From: JBBROS01 sp965260995
GTDB taxonomy: Bacteria; Pseudomonadota; Alphaproteobacteria; Acetobacterales; Acetobacteraceae
Reading direction: 5' to 3'
NCBI GenBank assembly: GCA_965260995.1
Contig: CBDHCD010000001.1
Coordinates: 310,001-374,000 of the forward strand
DNA: 64,000 nucleotides
Shown here: piece by piece, positions 50,668 through 59,251 of the stretch
Position numbering within the stretch: the first letter of the stretch is position 1
Layout of the letters: every line of letters begins with the position of its first letter
Notes under the pieces: generated by a model
What the model saw: the letters and a program-made list of their open reading frames with translations, nothing else
Database searches by the model: none
What the model was told of the DNA's origin: nothing
Made by a program: the position numbers and the translations under genes

Positions 50668-51596
50668 CGGACACCGCCCCTGCGACGCGGACGCCCGCGG
50701 CGGAGGCCTGGGACGACGCGCCGCGGGCGCCATCGGAGCCGGGGCCGCCGGTGCTGGCGGTGGACGGCTTCGAGGGGCCGCTCGACTGGCTGGTGGAGCA
50801 GTCGCGGGCCGGCCGCATCGACCTCGCCCGGCTGTCGATCCTGGCGCTCGTCGAGGCGTTCGGGGCGGCGCTGGAGGCGGCGCTGGCGCGGCGGACCGGT
50901 GAGGACCCGTTCGACCTCGCCCGCTGGGCTGGCTGGACCACGATGGCGGCCCAGCTCACGCTGCTGCGCTCGCGGCTGCTGCGGCCTACCGAGACGGATG
51001 AGGCGCGACGAGGAGAAGACGATGCCGAGGCCTGGCGAGGCCGTGTGCTCGACCGGGCGGAGACGCTGCGCGCCGCGGACTGGCTGGAGCGGCGGCCCCG
51101 GCTCGGCCAAGAAGTGTTCGCGCGCGGCCAGGCGGAGCCCGGCGGGGCAGGGCAGGGGGGCGGGACGAGTGCCAACGTGGGTGAGAGCGCCGCCCCGGCC
51201 GAGGACGCCGACGTCACCGCCTTGTTCCGCGCCTGCCTCATCGCGCTGCGGCTGCCGCAACCGGTCGAGGCCTACCGGCCACGGCCCAGGGTCTGGGGCA
51301 TGGGCGACGCCGTCGCCCACATCACCGAGCAACTCGGGGTGGTCCCGGACGGCAGCACGCTGGCGGTGTTCCTGCCCCCGGTCACGACGGGGGTGGCCGA
51401 GGCGAAGGACCCGGCCGAGCGGGACAAGCGAGCGCGCCTGGGCCTGGCCGCGACCTTCGTGGCCAGCCTCGAACTCGCCCGCCAAGGCGCGCTCGGCCTG
51501 GAGCAGGACGCGGCCTGGGCCGACGTCCACCTGCGCCGGCCGGAGCAGGCATTGGTCAAGCACCCGCTTCGATCAGCGGGCCCATCCGGGGATTGA
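50664..51596 (+). CDS. scpA: ScpA-like segregation and condensation protein (kleisin)
   Basis: 310 residues. The ScpA N-terminal signature is clear: LAVDGFEGPLDWLVEQSRAGRIDLARLSILALVEAF, then DLARWAGWTTMAAQLTLLRSRLLRP. The middle is Ala/Gly-rich, and the C-terminal part has the winged-helix pattern (AHITEQLGVVPDGSTLAVFLPP ... VASLELARQGALGLEQ). ScpA bridges SMC heads with ScpB. No scpB or smc lies in the window, and the gene sits in a plasmid-like segment behind two unusual partners, so it is an accessory copy rather than the usual scpAB locus. Confidence 0.88.
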   Translation: MTDTAPATRTPAAEAWDDAPRAPSEPGPPVLAVDGFEGPLDWLVEQSRAGRIDLARLSILALVEAFGAALEAALARRTGEDPFDLARWAGWTTMAAQLTLLRSRLLRPTETDEARRGEDDAEAWRGRVLDRAETLRAADWLERRPRLGQEVFARGQAEPGGAGQGGGTSANVGESAAPAEDADVTALFRACLIALRLPQPVEAYRPRPRVWGMGDAVAHITEQLGVVPDGSTLAVFLPPVTTGVAEAKDPAERDKRARLGLAATFVASLELARQGALGLEQDAAWADVHLRRPEQALVKHPLRSAGPSGD

Positions 51597-51913
51597 AACC
51601 AAGGCACTGCGCAGGTCAGCGTTTTCGCGCCAACCTTCTCGCGCTGATCAACTGCCAGAAGATGACTCATCGCTGAGGCCGGGCATAAAGCGTGAGCGAT
51701 TTGAGCTTCAGGGTTTGCTCGGTCAAAGCAACTACGACGAGCCGACGCTGCGCGTGCCACTCAAGTTGCCGGCATAGCGGCGCAAAAGTCTGTGGGACGG
51801 ATGGTGAAGCGTGACACCATCATCGTTGAAGCTAAGCAAGGCCGATGGAGATGCTGCGTGTCCCAAGTTGATGCGCTGTTGTTTGTGGCCGAGGGCATGC
51901 GGGGCGGAAGCCG
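51597..51913. other. Intergenic, nothing recognised
   Basis: 317 bases of lower GC between scpA and the flavoprotein gene. No gene, terminator or repeat was convincingly seen. The change in composition may mark the end of the plasmid-like segment. Confidence 0.35.
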
Positions 51914-53176
51914 GTGATCAGCCGCGTGCTGATCGCGGGCGGCGGCATCGGCGGCCTGACGCTCGCCTTGATGCTGCAGGCACGCGGCGTCGAGGCCCGC
52001 GTGTTCGAGGCGGCGCCAGCAGTGCGGCCGCTGGGTGTCGGCATCAACGTGCTGCCGCACGCGATCCGCGAGCTGTCCACCCTCGGCTTGTTGCCCGCGC
52101 TCGACGCCATCGGCATCCGCACCCGACAGCTCACCTATGCCAACCAGCTCGGGCAGCCGATCTGGTCCGAGCCGCGGGGGCTGCATGCCGGGGCGGACGC
52201 GCCGCAGTTCTCACTGCACCGTGGGCGGCTGCAGATGATGCTGTGGGACGCCGCCGTCGAGCGCCTCGCCACCCCGCCCGGCACCGGCCGCCGCTTGCTC
52301 GACTGGACGCAGGACGATGGGGGCGTGGTGGTGCGGTTGCAGCGGGCCGACGGCACCTCGGAGCAGGTGGACGGCGACGTCTTGGTCGCGGCGGACGGCA
52401 TCCACTCGACCGTGCGCGCCCTGCTGCACCCGGTCGACGGCGGCATCCGCTGGAACGGCATCAGCATGTGGCGTGGCGCGACCGAGTGGCCGGCTCACGA
52501 TGGCGGCGACAACATGATGGTCGCCGGCGACGCGGTGGCCAAGCTGGTGCTCTACCCGATCGGGATGGGCGACGCGCCGGGCACGCGGCTGACGAACTGG
52601 GTGATCTACGCCAGGGTCGCCGAGGCTGGGGCCACGCCTCCCAGCCGGGAGAGCTGGTCGCGGCCAGGCCGCTACGACGATTTCCGTCACCTGGCGGAGC
52701 GGATCAGGCTGCCATGGCTTAATACCGCGGCGCTCATCCGAGCGACGGCCGAGATCTTCGAGTATCCAATGTGCGACCGCGACCCGCTGCCTTGGTGGAC
52801 ACGAGGCCGGGTGACGCTGCTGGGGGACGCGGCGCATCCGATGTATCCGGTCGGCTCGAACGGGGCATCGCAGGCGATCCTGGACGCGCGTTGCCTGGCG
52901 GACCTGCTCGTGAGCCGTCCCGCCGCGGCGGCGTTCAAAGCTTTCGACGCCGACCGGCGGCCGGCGACGGCGGCGGTGGTGCGATCCAACCGGGCCGGCG
53001 GGCCGGAGCGGGTCATCGATCTGGTCGCATCCCGTGCGCCGGACGGGTTTGACCGGCTCGATGAGGTTGCAACGGACGAGGAGCTGGCCGGGATCGTCGG
53101 CGGCTACGCGCAACTGGCCGGGTTCGCGGTGCCGCAAACGTCCACTGACCGTGGTGCTGACTTTGGCCAGAAGTAA
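51914..53176 (+). CDS. FAD-dependent aromatic-ring-type monooxygenase (PhzS-like)
   Basis: 420 residues of the class A flavin monooxygenases. The FAD Rossmann motif is RVLIAGGGIGGLTLALMLQARG at the N-terminus, DVLVAADGIHSTVR carries the DG motif, and GRVTLLGDAAHPMYPVGSNGASQAILDARCLADLL is the second FAD motif. The overall pattern resembles salicylate hydroxylase and PhzS-type enzymes. The substrate is unknown, and there are no neighbouring catabolic partners on the same strand. The ribosome site is weak. Confidence 0.88.
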   Translation: MISRVLIAGGGIGGLTLALMLQARGVEARVFEAAPAVRPLGVGINVLPHAIRELSTLGLLPALDAIGIRTRQLTYANQLGQPIWSEPRGLHAGADAPQFSLHRGRLQMMLWDAAVERLATPPGTGRRLLDWTQDDGGVVVRLQRADGTSEQVDGDVLVAADGIHSTVRALLHPVDGGIRWNGISMWRGATEWPAHDGGDNMMVAGDAVAKLVLYPIGMGDAPGTRLTNWVIYARVAEAGATPPSRESWSRPGRYDDFRHLAERIRLPWLNTAALIRATAEIFEYPMCDRDPLPWWTRGRVTLLGDAAHPMYPVGSNGASQAILDARCLADLLVSRPAAAAFKAFDADRRPATAAVVRSNRAGGPERVIDLVASRAPDGFDRLDEVATDEELAGIVGGYAQLAGFAVPQTSTDRGADFGQK

Positions 53177-53417
53177 GATCATAGTCGTGGACCTGAACTC
53201 ACCGGCCACGTGCAACACGTGCCTCACGGCTTGGTTCTTCGCGACTAAGCTGGCGAATGGCCGCGAGCGACGACAGCAACAATAAGCGATCGGTGTTTGA
53301 TGTCGCGCATGGCCTTCATCTTGTGGCAACGTAGCTCGTCAGCTTATAATACGAATTCCTGGTGATCGGGTCGGCTGACTGGGAGCAAGCTTGTGGCCCT
53401 GGCACGGGAGCAGAACC

Positions 53418-54511
53418 ATGACGCGGATCATTGGGCACCTGTCTGTGGCGGAGCTGGAGCAGCGTCACCGGGCGGCGCAGGACGCGACCGAGGCGCGGCA
53501 CACGCGGGCGATCTGGTTGCTGGCGCAAGAACGCGGCGTGCTGGACGTGGCGGGCGTGCTCGGCTTTGCCCCGCGCTGGGTCGAGCAGTTGGCCGCACGC
53601 GACAACGCGCAGGGTGCTGACGCCCTGGCCGACCGGCGACGGGGCAACGGGCGTGCGGCGCGCGTGCTGACCACGGCCGTGCTGGCGGCCTTGGCCGGGC
53701 GGCTGCGCGCGCCGCCTGAGGACGGCGCGCGCTGGACCGGTGCGAAGGTTGCGATCTGGATGGCGGCCCGGCTTGGGCTGGAGCGGGTGCGCCCGCAGCG
53801 CGGCTGGGAGGCGCTGACGCGGATCGGGTGGTCGGTCCAGGCTCCGCGCCCCCAGGCTCCGCGCCCGCGCCACCCGCGCGCAGCGACGCCCGAGCAGCGG
53901 GCAGCGGGCAGCGGGCAGCGGGCAGCGTTCAAAGGGGGCTCGACGCGGCGGTCGCGCGCGCCAGGGCGGCGCACCCCGACCAGCCGGTCGAGGCCTGGGC
54001 CGAGGACGAGCGCCGCCTCGGGCTGAAGCCGATCCGCCGGCGCGTGTGGGCGCCCATCGACAAGCGGCCTATCGCACTCGGCCACCACCGCTGCAAGTGG
54101 CTGCATGTCACGGCATGTGTCCAGCCGACCAGCGGCGAGGCGGTCTGGTTCCTGTCCACCGGCCTGTCCAAGCCCTTCTTTGAGGCCCTGCTCGCCAGCT
54201 TCGCACAACAGGTCGGCGCAGGCCGCGAGCGCCACGTCGTGCTGGTGCTCGACAACGCCGGCTGGCACGGCCCCAAGAACCTGGCCCTCCCTGACGGGAT
54301 TACGCTGGCGTTCCTGCCGCCATACAGCCCGGAGCTGCAACCTGTCGAGCGACTGTGGCCCTTGGTCGACGAACCTGTCGCCAACCGGCACTTCGCCACC
54401 CTGGACGACCTCGACGCCGTCGTTGCCGAGCGCTGCCGTCGCCTCGACGCTGCCACCATCCAGTCGCACACCGACTTCCACTGGTGGCCCAAGCCGGTTC
54501 AGCCGAACTGA
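53418..54511 (+). pseudogene. IS630-family transposase, frameshifted at a 7-bp repeat
   Basis: The first frame holds the helix-turn-helix (LAQERGVLDVAGVLGFAPRWVEQL, LADRRRGNGRAARVL) and the start of the linker. The second frame holds the DDE domain (EAWAEDERRLGLKPIRRRVWAP, HVVLVLDNAGWHGPKNL, YSPELQPVERLWPLVDE). The frame breaks at four tandem GCAGCGG units (53894-53921). Removing two units would restore a single frame. A 15-base in-frame duplication (QAPRPQAPRP) lies just upstream. Confidence 0.85.
53894..53928. repeat. GCAGCGG heptamer, four perfect units plus a partial fifth
   Basis: Perfect tandem 7-base units lie inside the IS630 transposase gene at the frame change. They could contract or expand by slippage and so switch the frame. 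Confidence 0.85.
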
Positions 54512-55372
54512 TCAGATGGAATTCGTATAACTTGCCTCGCCGAACCAGCGGCGGACGTAATCAATGCATGCCCGGATCTCGGCCTCGATCTGATCGAGCG
54601 GCACCGGCTTCGGTGCCCGGACCGGCTGCGCATCCGGCCGGCGCCGCATGCGAAGCGGAAGCTCGATCGCGAACGGCAAGTCTGGCCTGGTACTCAGGGC
54701 TCCCATGATCATATCGCAGTCGATATCACCTCGCCCGGGAACGACGAAGAAATACCCGGACGCGTCCTGCTGTACATCCTTCAGGTGGAAATGGGCGCAA
54801 CCGGGAAGGGCGGCGATCGCGTCGGCCGCGGCGTCGATCTGGCCCGGGCGGTGCGACACCGTGTTGCCGGGGTCATAGTTCAGGCGGACGGACGGCAAGC
54901 CGAGCTCCGCGATCAGCGCCAACCCTTCCCGGGCGTCATTCATTAAGTTTTGCTCGCCATTTCCGGGATTCTCCAGCCCGATCACCATGCCGAGCGAGGC
55001 CGCATGCTCCGCCAGTGGGCCAATGTTGGCCATGAACCCGGCACGCCTGCCCTGCTCGGCCGCATTGGTGTTGATAACGCTAGCACCGAGGGCGGCCGCG
55101 AAATACATCCGCCGGGCGAACACCGGCACGACGTCGGGGCGGCCGAGATCGATATGCGATGAGAACGCGTGGCAACGGAGCCCGCTCGCGTCCAGCCAGG
55201 CCCGGTGCTGCCTGGCGTTGGCCTCGGTGAAAACGGCCTCGTCGAACGGTTCGGTGTAGCCGACGATGAACGCGGGTTCGACGTATCGCGCTCCGCACCG
55301 GGCCATGCTGTCCAGCACTTGGGGGAACGGATAGCCGTCATAAGGCGCTGCGGAAATCGAGATGGGTCGCAT
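54512..55372 (-). CDS. Sugar phosphate isomerase/epimerase-like TIM-barrel protein
   Basis: 286 residues of the xylose isomerase-like TIM-barrel (AP endonuclease 2) superfamily. Characteristic pieces are MRPISISAAPYDGYPFPQVLDSMARCGARYVEP, CHAFSSHIDLG, GMVIGLENPGNGEQNLMNDAREGLAL, VRLNYDPGNT and HFHLKDVQ, with Glu, Asp, His and Glu (PFAIELPL) in metal-binding places. The family isomerises or epimerises sugars or sugar phosphates, or acts on keto acids. It is the last gene of the TRAP/transketolase operon, five bases after dctM. An IS630 inserted at codon 282 replaced the last residues (reconstructed end ASYIIS) with ASYTNSI. Confidence 0.85.
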   Translation of the reverse strand: MRPISISAAPYDGYPFPQVLDSMARCGARYVEPAFIVGYTEPFDEAVFTEANARQHRAWLDASGLRCHAFSSHIDLGRPDVVPVFARRMYFAAALGASVINTNAAEQGRRAGFMANIGPLAEHAASLGMVIGLENPGNGEQNLMNDAREGLALIAELGLPSVRLNYDPGNTVSHRPGQIDAAADAIAALPGCAHFHLKDVQQDASGYFFVVPGRGDIDCDMIMGALSTRPDLPFAIELPLRMRRRPDAQPVRAPKPVPLDQIEAEIRACIDYVRRWFGEASYTNSI

Positions 55373-55377
55373 GGCGT

Positions 55378-56637
55378 TCAATGCACCGTCAGCGTCGGCA
55401 CGAAGCTGAACAGGAGCACGATCAGCAGCGCCGCCACGTAGTAGGGCCATAACTCGCGCGTGGCGTGCACGATTGAGACGCGGGCGATCGAGCTGCTGAT
55501 GAACAGCGTGGTGCCGACTGGCGGCGTGTAGAGGCCGAGCGCCAGCGTAAGCACCATGATGATGCCAAGCTGCAGCAGATCGAAGCCAATCTGCTGCGAG
55601 AGAGGCACGAAAATGGGACCGAGCAACAGGATCGCGGCTGGCAGGTCGATGAACATCCCCGCTACCAGCATGATGCCGATCATGGCGAGCACGATGAGCC
55701 ACGGTGCCTGCAACGCCGAGATCGCCCAATCGGCGAAGAGTTGCGGCGCCTGCACGAAGGTCATGATCCAGCCGATGGCGGCAGAGGCCATGATGACCAG
55801 CATGATGACACCCGTTGCCACCCCGGCGCTGATGACCGCGTCGGAGAAGCGGCGCCATGTCATGTCGCGATAGATCACGATCCCGGCCAGCAGCGCGTAG
55901 AGCACAGCCAGCACCGAGACCTCGGTCGGCGTCGCGATCCCGAACCGCAGCAGGATGAGGATGAAAGCCGGCATCAGCAGCGCCGGGCTGGCACGCAGCA
56001 GCAGCGGCAAGAAGCGGTTCCACGCGAACGGCACGCGGACGTGCGGGAAGCCGCGCAGGCGGGCGGAGATGTTGCAGACCGCCACGAAGGCGATCATCAG
56101 CGAGAGGCCAGGCAGCACCCCGGCGATGAACAGCGCGCCGATCGACACGCCGGAGACGAGCGAGTAGAGGATGAGCGGGATAGATGGCGGGATCAGGATG
56201 GCGATGGTTGCGGCGGCGCTGTTGTTCGCGGCGGTGAAGGCGGCTGGATAGCCCTCGCGCTTCTGCCAAGGGATCAACATGGATCCCAGCGCCGTCGCGT
56301 CCGCGACCGCTGAGCCCGAAACGCCGCCAAACACCGCAGAACCCAGCACCGAGACGGAAGCCAGGCCACCGCGATAGCGCTGGACAAGGATGGTGGAGAA
56401 ATCGATCAGGTTCTGGCCGAGCTGCCCGCTCATCATCAAGCTGCCGGCCAGGATGAAGAACGGTAGCGCCAGCAGAGGGAAAGACTGCGTCTGGTTATAC
56501 ATCTGCTGGGCGACGATCATCATGGGCAAGCTGCCGTTGAACGCGATCGCGACGCCCGAGGCGATCAGCAGCGCATGCCCGACCGGCACGGCCAGGAACA
56601 GCAGGCCGAAGAAGACGGCCACCAGCGACAGGATCAC
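55378..56637 (-). CDS. dctM: TRAP transporter large permease (DctM)
   Basis: 419 residues starting at a GTG that overlaps the dctQ stop (GTGA), with GGAGG upstream. About 12 transmembrane helices. The DctM signatures are FPLLALPFFILAGSLMMSG, SGSAVADATALGSMLIPWQKREGYPAAFTAANNSAAATIAILIPPSIPLILYS and LGLYTPPVGTTLFISSSIA. The large subunit carries sodium-driven transport of the ligand delivered by DctP. Confidence 0.94.
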   Translation of the reverse strand: MILSLVAVFFGLLFLAVPVGHALLIASGVAIAFNGSLPMMIVAQQMYNQTQSFPLLALPFFILAGSLMMSGQLGQNLIDFSTILVQRYRGGLASVSVLGSAVFGGVSGSAVADATALGSMLIPWQKREGYPAAFTAANNSAAATIAILIPPSIPLILYSLVSGVSIGALFIAGVLPGLSLMIAFVAVCNISARLRGFPHVRVPFAWNRFLPLLLRASPALLMPAFILILLRFGIATPTEVSVLAVLYALLAGIVIYRDMTWRRFSDAVISAGVATGVIMLVIMASAAIGWIMTFVQAPQLFADWAISALQAPWLIVLAMIGIMLVAGMFIDLPAAILLLGPIFVPLSQQIGFDLLQLGIIMVLTLALGLYTPPVGTTLFISSSIARVSIVHATRELWPYYVAALLIVLLFSFVPTLTVH

Positions 56638-57191
56638 GTGACGCTTTCCTCCGGGTTCGGTTGCGGGGCCGCTTCTGGCCCCAGCACCGCCACGCGCACG
56701 GCGCCGGTGAGGCTGGCGACGACCGTCAGTCCGGCACCGAGCGACAAGGCATAGTACCCAAGGCTGCGCGGCAGACCGAGGATCGGGCTTCGCTCGGCCG
56801 CGGCAATGCCCGCTACCTGCAACAGCAGTTGCAGCAGCACGAGATAGGCCACAGCCACGGCCAGGCTGATCGCGACGATCATCCACCGCCGGGCACCGCG
56901 CCCCAGCTTCTCGAGCAGCAGGGTCACCGCGATATGCGCCCCTTGCTGCACCGCCAGCACGATCCCGGCCGAGATCAACCAGGGAAACAACTGCTCCGGG
57001 ACCTCACTGGCCCAAGTCATTCCGCCATGGCCGAGCGCATAGCGAACAAACACATTGGCGCTCAGCACGCCGAGCAGCGCGATCACGGTCAGCATCACGA
57101 CGAAGCGGCAGACGGCGCCGATAGCTTGATCAATGCCGTCCGCCACGCCGATCAGGCGCGTGCTCACCGGGTGACGAACGGCCTCGGTCAC
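56634..57191 (-). CDS. dctQ: TRAP transporter small permease (DctQ)
   Basis: 185 residues with four transmembrane helices (VVMLTVIALLGVLSANVFVRYAL, LFPWLISAGIVLAVQQGAHIAVTLLLE, MIVAISLAVAVAYLVLLQLL, and a last one). The W-x-x-E motif of the family appears as TWASEVPEQLFPW. It starts with GTG one base after the dctP stop and overlaps dctM. Confidence 0.9.
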   Translation of the reverse strand: MTEAVRHPVSTRLIGVADGIDQAIGAVCRFVVMLTVIALLGVLSANVFVRYALGHGGMTWASEVPEQLFPWLISAGIVLAVQQGAHIAVTLLLEKLGRGARRWMIVAISLAVAVAYLVLLQLLLQVAGIAAAERSPILGLPRSLGYYALSLGAGLTVVASLTGAVRVAVLGPEAAPQPNPEESVT

Positions 57192-57192
57192 G

Positions 57193-58200
57193 TCAGCTCC
57201 GCGCGGCTTCGACGATCTGTTTGACGAAGGGGCCGAACGGCTTCTTCTCCCAAGCGGCGATCACTGAATCTGTCGCTTTCTTGAATGGCGCGCGGTCCAC
57301 CGTGTTGACCTTCACGTCCGGGAACGCCTTGAGCTTTTCCAAGTCGCCCGTCCCAGACTCCGCCATAAGCCGGCGCTGCATCTTGCCGGCTTCGATGGCA
57401 GCCTGGTTCACCGCTTCCCGTTGTGCGGTACTCAGCTTGGAGGCACCGATTTGCGAGAGCAGGAACGGCGTGCTCTCCCACTTATGCGCCGTCATGCTGA
57501 TGTAGGGCGTCACCTCGTACAGCTTGGCGCTCAGGATGTTGGCGAGCGGGTTCTCCTGCCCATCGACCACGCCTTGCTGCAACGCGACATACAGCTCGCT
57601 GAACGAGATCTGCTCAGTCGCGGCACCCATGGCGCGGAAAATGTCGATCGTCACTGGATCGGCCGGCGTGCGGATTTTCATGCCTTGCAGGTCCTCGGGC
57701 GTCTCGACCGGCTTCTTGCTGTTGCTGACCTGGCGGATGCCGTTGTCCCACCAATCAAGCACGACGATGCCCAGGGATTGGAACTTGGCTGAAAGCTCCC
57801 GCCCGGCCGGGCCTTGCAGTACTTTGACCGCCTCTTCGGCATCGCTGAACAAGAAGGGCAAGCCCAATGCTGAGAGTTCCGGCACCAGGGCGGAGGCTGC
57901 GCCCTGGCTGTTTGCGCTGAGGTCGAGCGCGCCGGTGCGCAGGCTGGTGAGCATGGCAACGTCGTTCCCGAGCTGTTCGGAGCCTGCGACGTTGATGGTC
58001 ACCTGGCCGCCGGTCTTACTTTCCACCAGCCGGGCAAACTCCGCCGCGGCGACGGTGCGTGGATTGCCGGGTGCCGCGCCGTGACCGAGCGTGAGCCGGG
58101 TCGCCGCATTGGCGCGGCTACCCTCAATGAGCGCCGGCGCTGCGAGCATGACCGCGGTCCCGGCCAGTAGCGTGCGGCGGCTGACTTGATTTGTCGTCAT
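57193..58200 (-). CDS. dctP: TRAP transporter solute-binding protein (DctP)
   Basis: 335 residues, periplasmic. The Tat-type signal is VSRRTLLAGTAVMLAAPALIEGSRANA. The family core includes LGHGAAPGNPRTVAAAEFARLVESKTGGQV, GMKIRTPADPVTIDIFRAMGA with the carboxylate-binding Arg, and FSELYVALQQGVVDGQENPLANI. It resembles the DctP/SiaP branch that binds carboxylates such as sugar acids. GGAGGA precedes the ATG. It forms a complete transporter with DctQ and DctM. Confidence 0.94.
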   Translation of the reverse strand: MTTNQVSRRTLLAGTAVMLAAPALIEGSRANAATRLTLGHGAAPGNPRTVAAAEFARLVESKTGGQVTINVAGSEQLGNDVAMLTSLRTGALDLSANSQGAASALVPELSALGLPFLFSDAEEAVKVLQGPAGRELSAKFQSLGIVVLDWWDNGIRQVSNSKKPVETPEDLQGMKIRTPADPVTIDIFRAMGAATEQISFSELYVALQQGVVDGQENPLANILSAKLYEVTPYISMTAHKWESTPFLLSQIGASKLSTAQREAVNQAAIEAGKMQRRLMAESGTGDLEKLKAFPDVKVNTVDRAPFKKATDSVIAAWEKKPFGPFVKQIVEAARS

Positions 58201-58252
58201 GCTTCCTCCAATTCGTTGTTCGTTGCCGGGCTGATTGGCCCGTACGCGTGAT

Positions 58253-59251
58253 CTATGCGAGCCACGTTCTTACTTGTCTTGCCACCGCTTCGGACGAGAT
58301 GCCGTAGCGTTCGTGCAGGGTCGGCAGCGCCCCGGCGGCGAGGAACGCGTCCGGGAGCGCGATCTGGCGGAACGCCGTCGGCACCACGCCCGAGCGCAGC
58401 AGCAGGCCGGCCACGGCCTCGCCCAAGCCGCCGACGACGCCGTGGTTCTCGGCCACGACGAGCAGCCGCCCGCAGCGCGCGGCGGCACCGAGGATCGCGG
58501 CCTCGTCGAGCGGCTTGATGGTGGAAACGTGCAGCACCCCGGCGTCGATGTTGTCTCGCCGCAGCAGCGCCGCCGCTTCCAGCGCCCGCATGGTCATGAG
58601 GCCGGAGCTGATGATCAGCGCGTCGCCGCCGTCGCGCAGCGGCGCCGCGCGCCCGAGCTCGAAGCGGTGGCCGTACTCGTCCAGCACCAACGGCACCTGG
58701 CCGCGCAGCAGGCGCATGTAAACCGGCCCCCGGTGGGCGGCGATGGCCGGCACGGCCTGCTTGATCTCGTGCGCGTCGCAGGGATCGACGATGACCAGGT
58801 TCGGCATGGCCCGGAACAGGGCGAGGTCCTCCGTTGCCTGGTGGCTGGGGCCGTAGCCGGAGGTGAGGCCGGGCAGGGCGCAGACGATCTTGACGTCAAG
58901 CTTCTCCTCGGCGATGGCCAGGCAGATGAAGTCGTAGGCCCGGCGCGCGGCGAACACGGCGTAGGTGGTGGCGAACGGCACCAGGCCCTCGCGCGCCATG
59001 CCGGCGGCGGCCGCCATCAGCAGCTGCTCGGCCATGCCCATCTGGTAGAACCGGTCCGGGTGGGCCTGGGCGAAGACGTGCAGGTCGGTGTACTTGCCGA
59101 GGTCGGCGGTAAGGCCGACGATCTCGGGCCGCCGCCCGGCCAGCGTGGCCAGGGCGTGGCCGAACGGCGCCGCCCTGGTGCGCTGGCCGGGGGCGGCGAT
59201 GGAGGCGATCATCGCCGAGGTGGTCAGCCGTGGCCTGGGGGCGGCGCTCAT
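58253..59251 (-). CDS. Transketolase, C-terminal subunit
   Basis: 332 residues containing the pyrimidine-binding and C-terminal domains of transketolase. Patterns: RPEIVGLTADLGKYTDL, FYQMGMAEQLLMAAAAGMAREG with the catalytic Glu, FATTYAVFAARRAYDFICLAIA, LPGLTSGYGPSHQATEDLALFRAMPN, and AENHGVVGGLGEAVA. It must pair with the N-terminal subunit encoded just upstream (ATGA overlap at 59248). Split transketolases are known in dedicated sugar pathways such as apulose-4-phosphate catabolism as well as in archaea. Confidence 0.92.
   Translation of the reverse strand: MSAAPRPRLTTSAMIASIAAPGQRTRAAPFGHALATLAGRRPEIVGLTADLGKYTDLHVFAQAHPDRFYQMGMAEQLLMAAAAGMAREGLVPFATTYAVFAARRAYDFICLAIAEEKLDVKIVCALPGLTSGYGPSHQATEDLALFRAMPNLVIVDPCDAHEIKQAVPAIAAHRGPVYMRLLRGQVPLVLDEYGHRFELGRAAPLRDGGDALIISSGLMTMRALEAAALLRRDNIDAGVLHVSTIKPLDEAAILGAAARCGRLLVVAENHGVVGGLGEAVAGLLLRSGVVPTAFRQIALPDAFLAAGALPTLHERYGISSEAVARQVRTWLA

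Larger units (their letters stand above)
53350..54527 (+). mobile_element. IS630-family element, second copy
   Basis: Inverted ends CGAATTCCTGGTGATC and CGAATTCCATCTGATC match at 13 of 16 bases, each bounded by the TA target (53350-53351 and 54526-54527). It is a different IS630 from the one at 27161. It inserted at the very 3' end of the TIM-barrel gene to its right. Confidence 0.85.
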
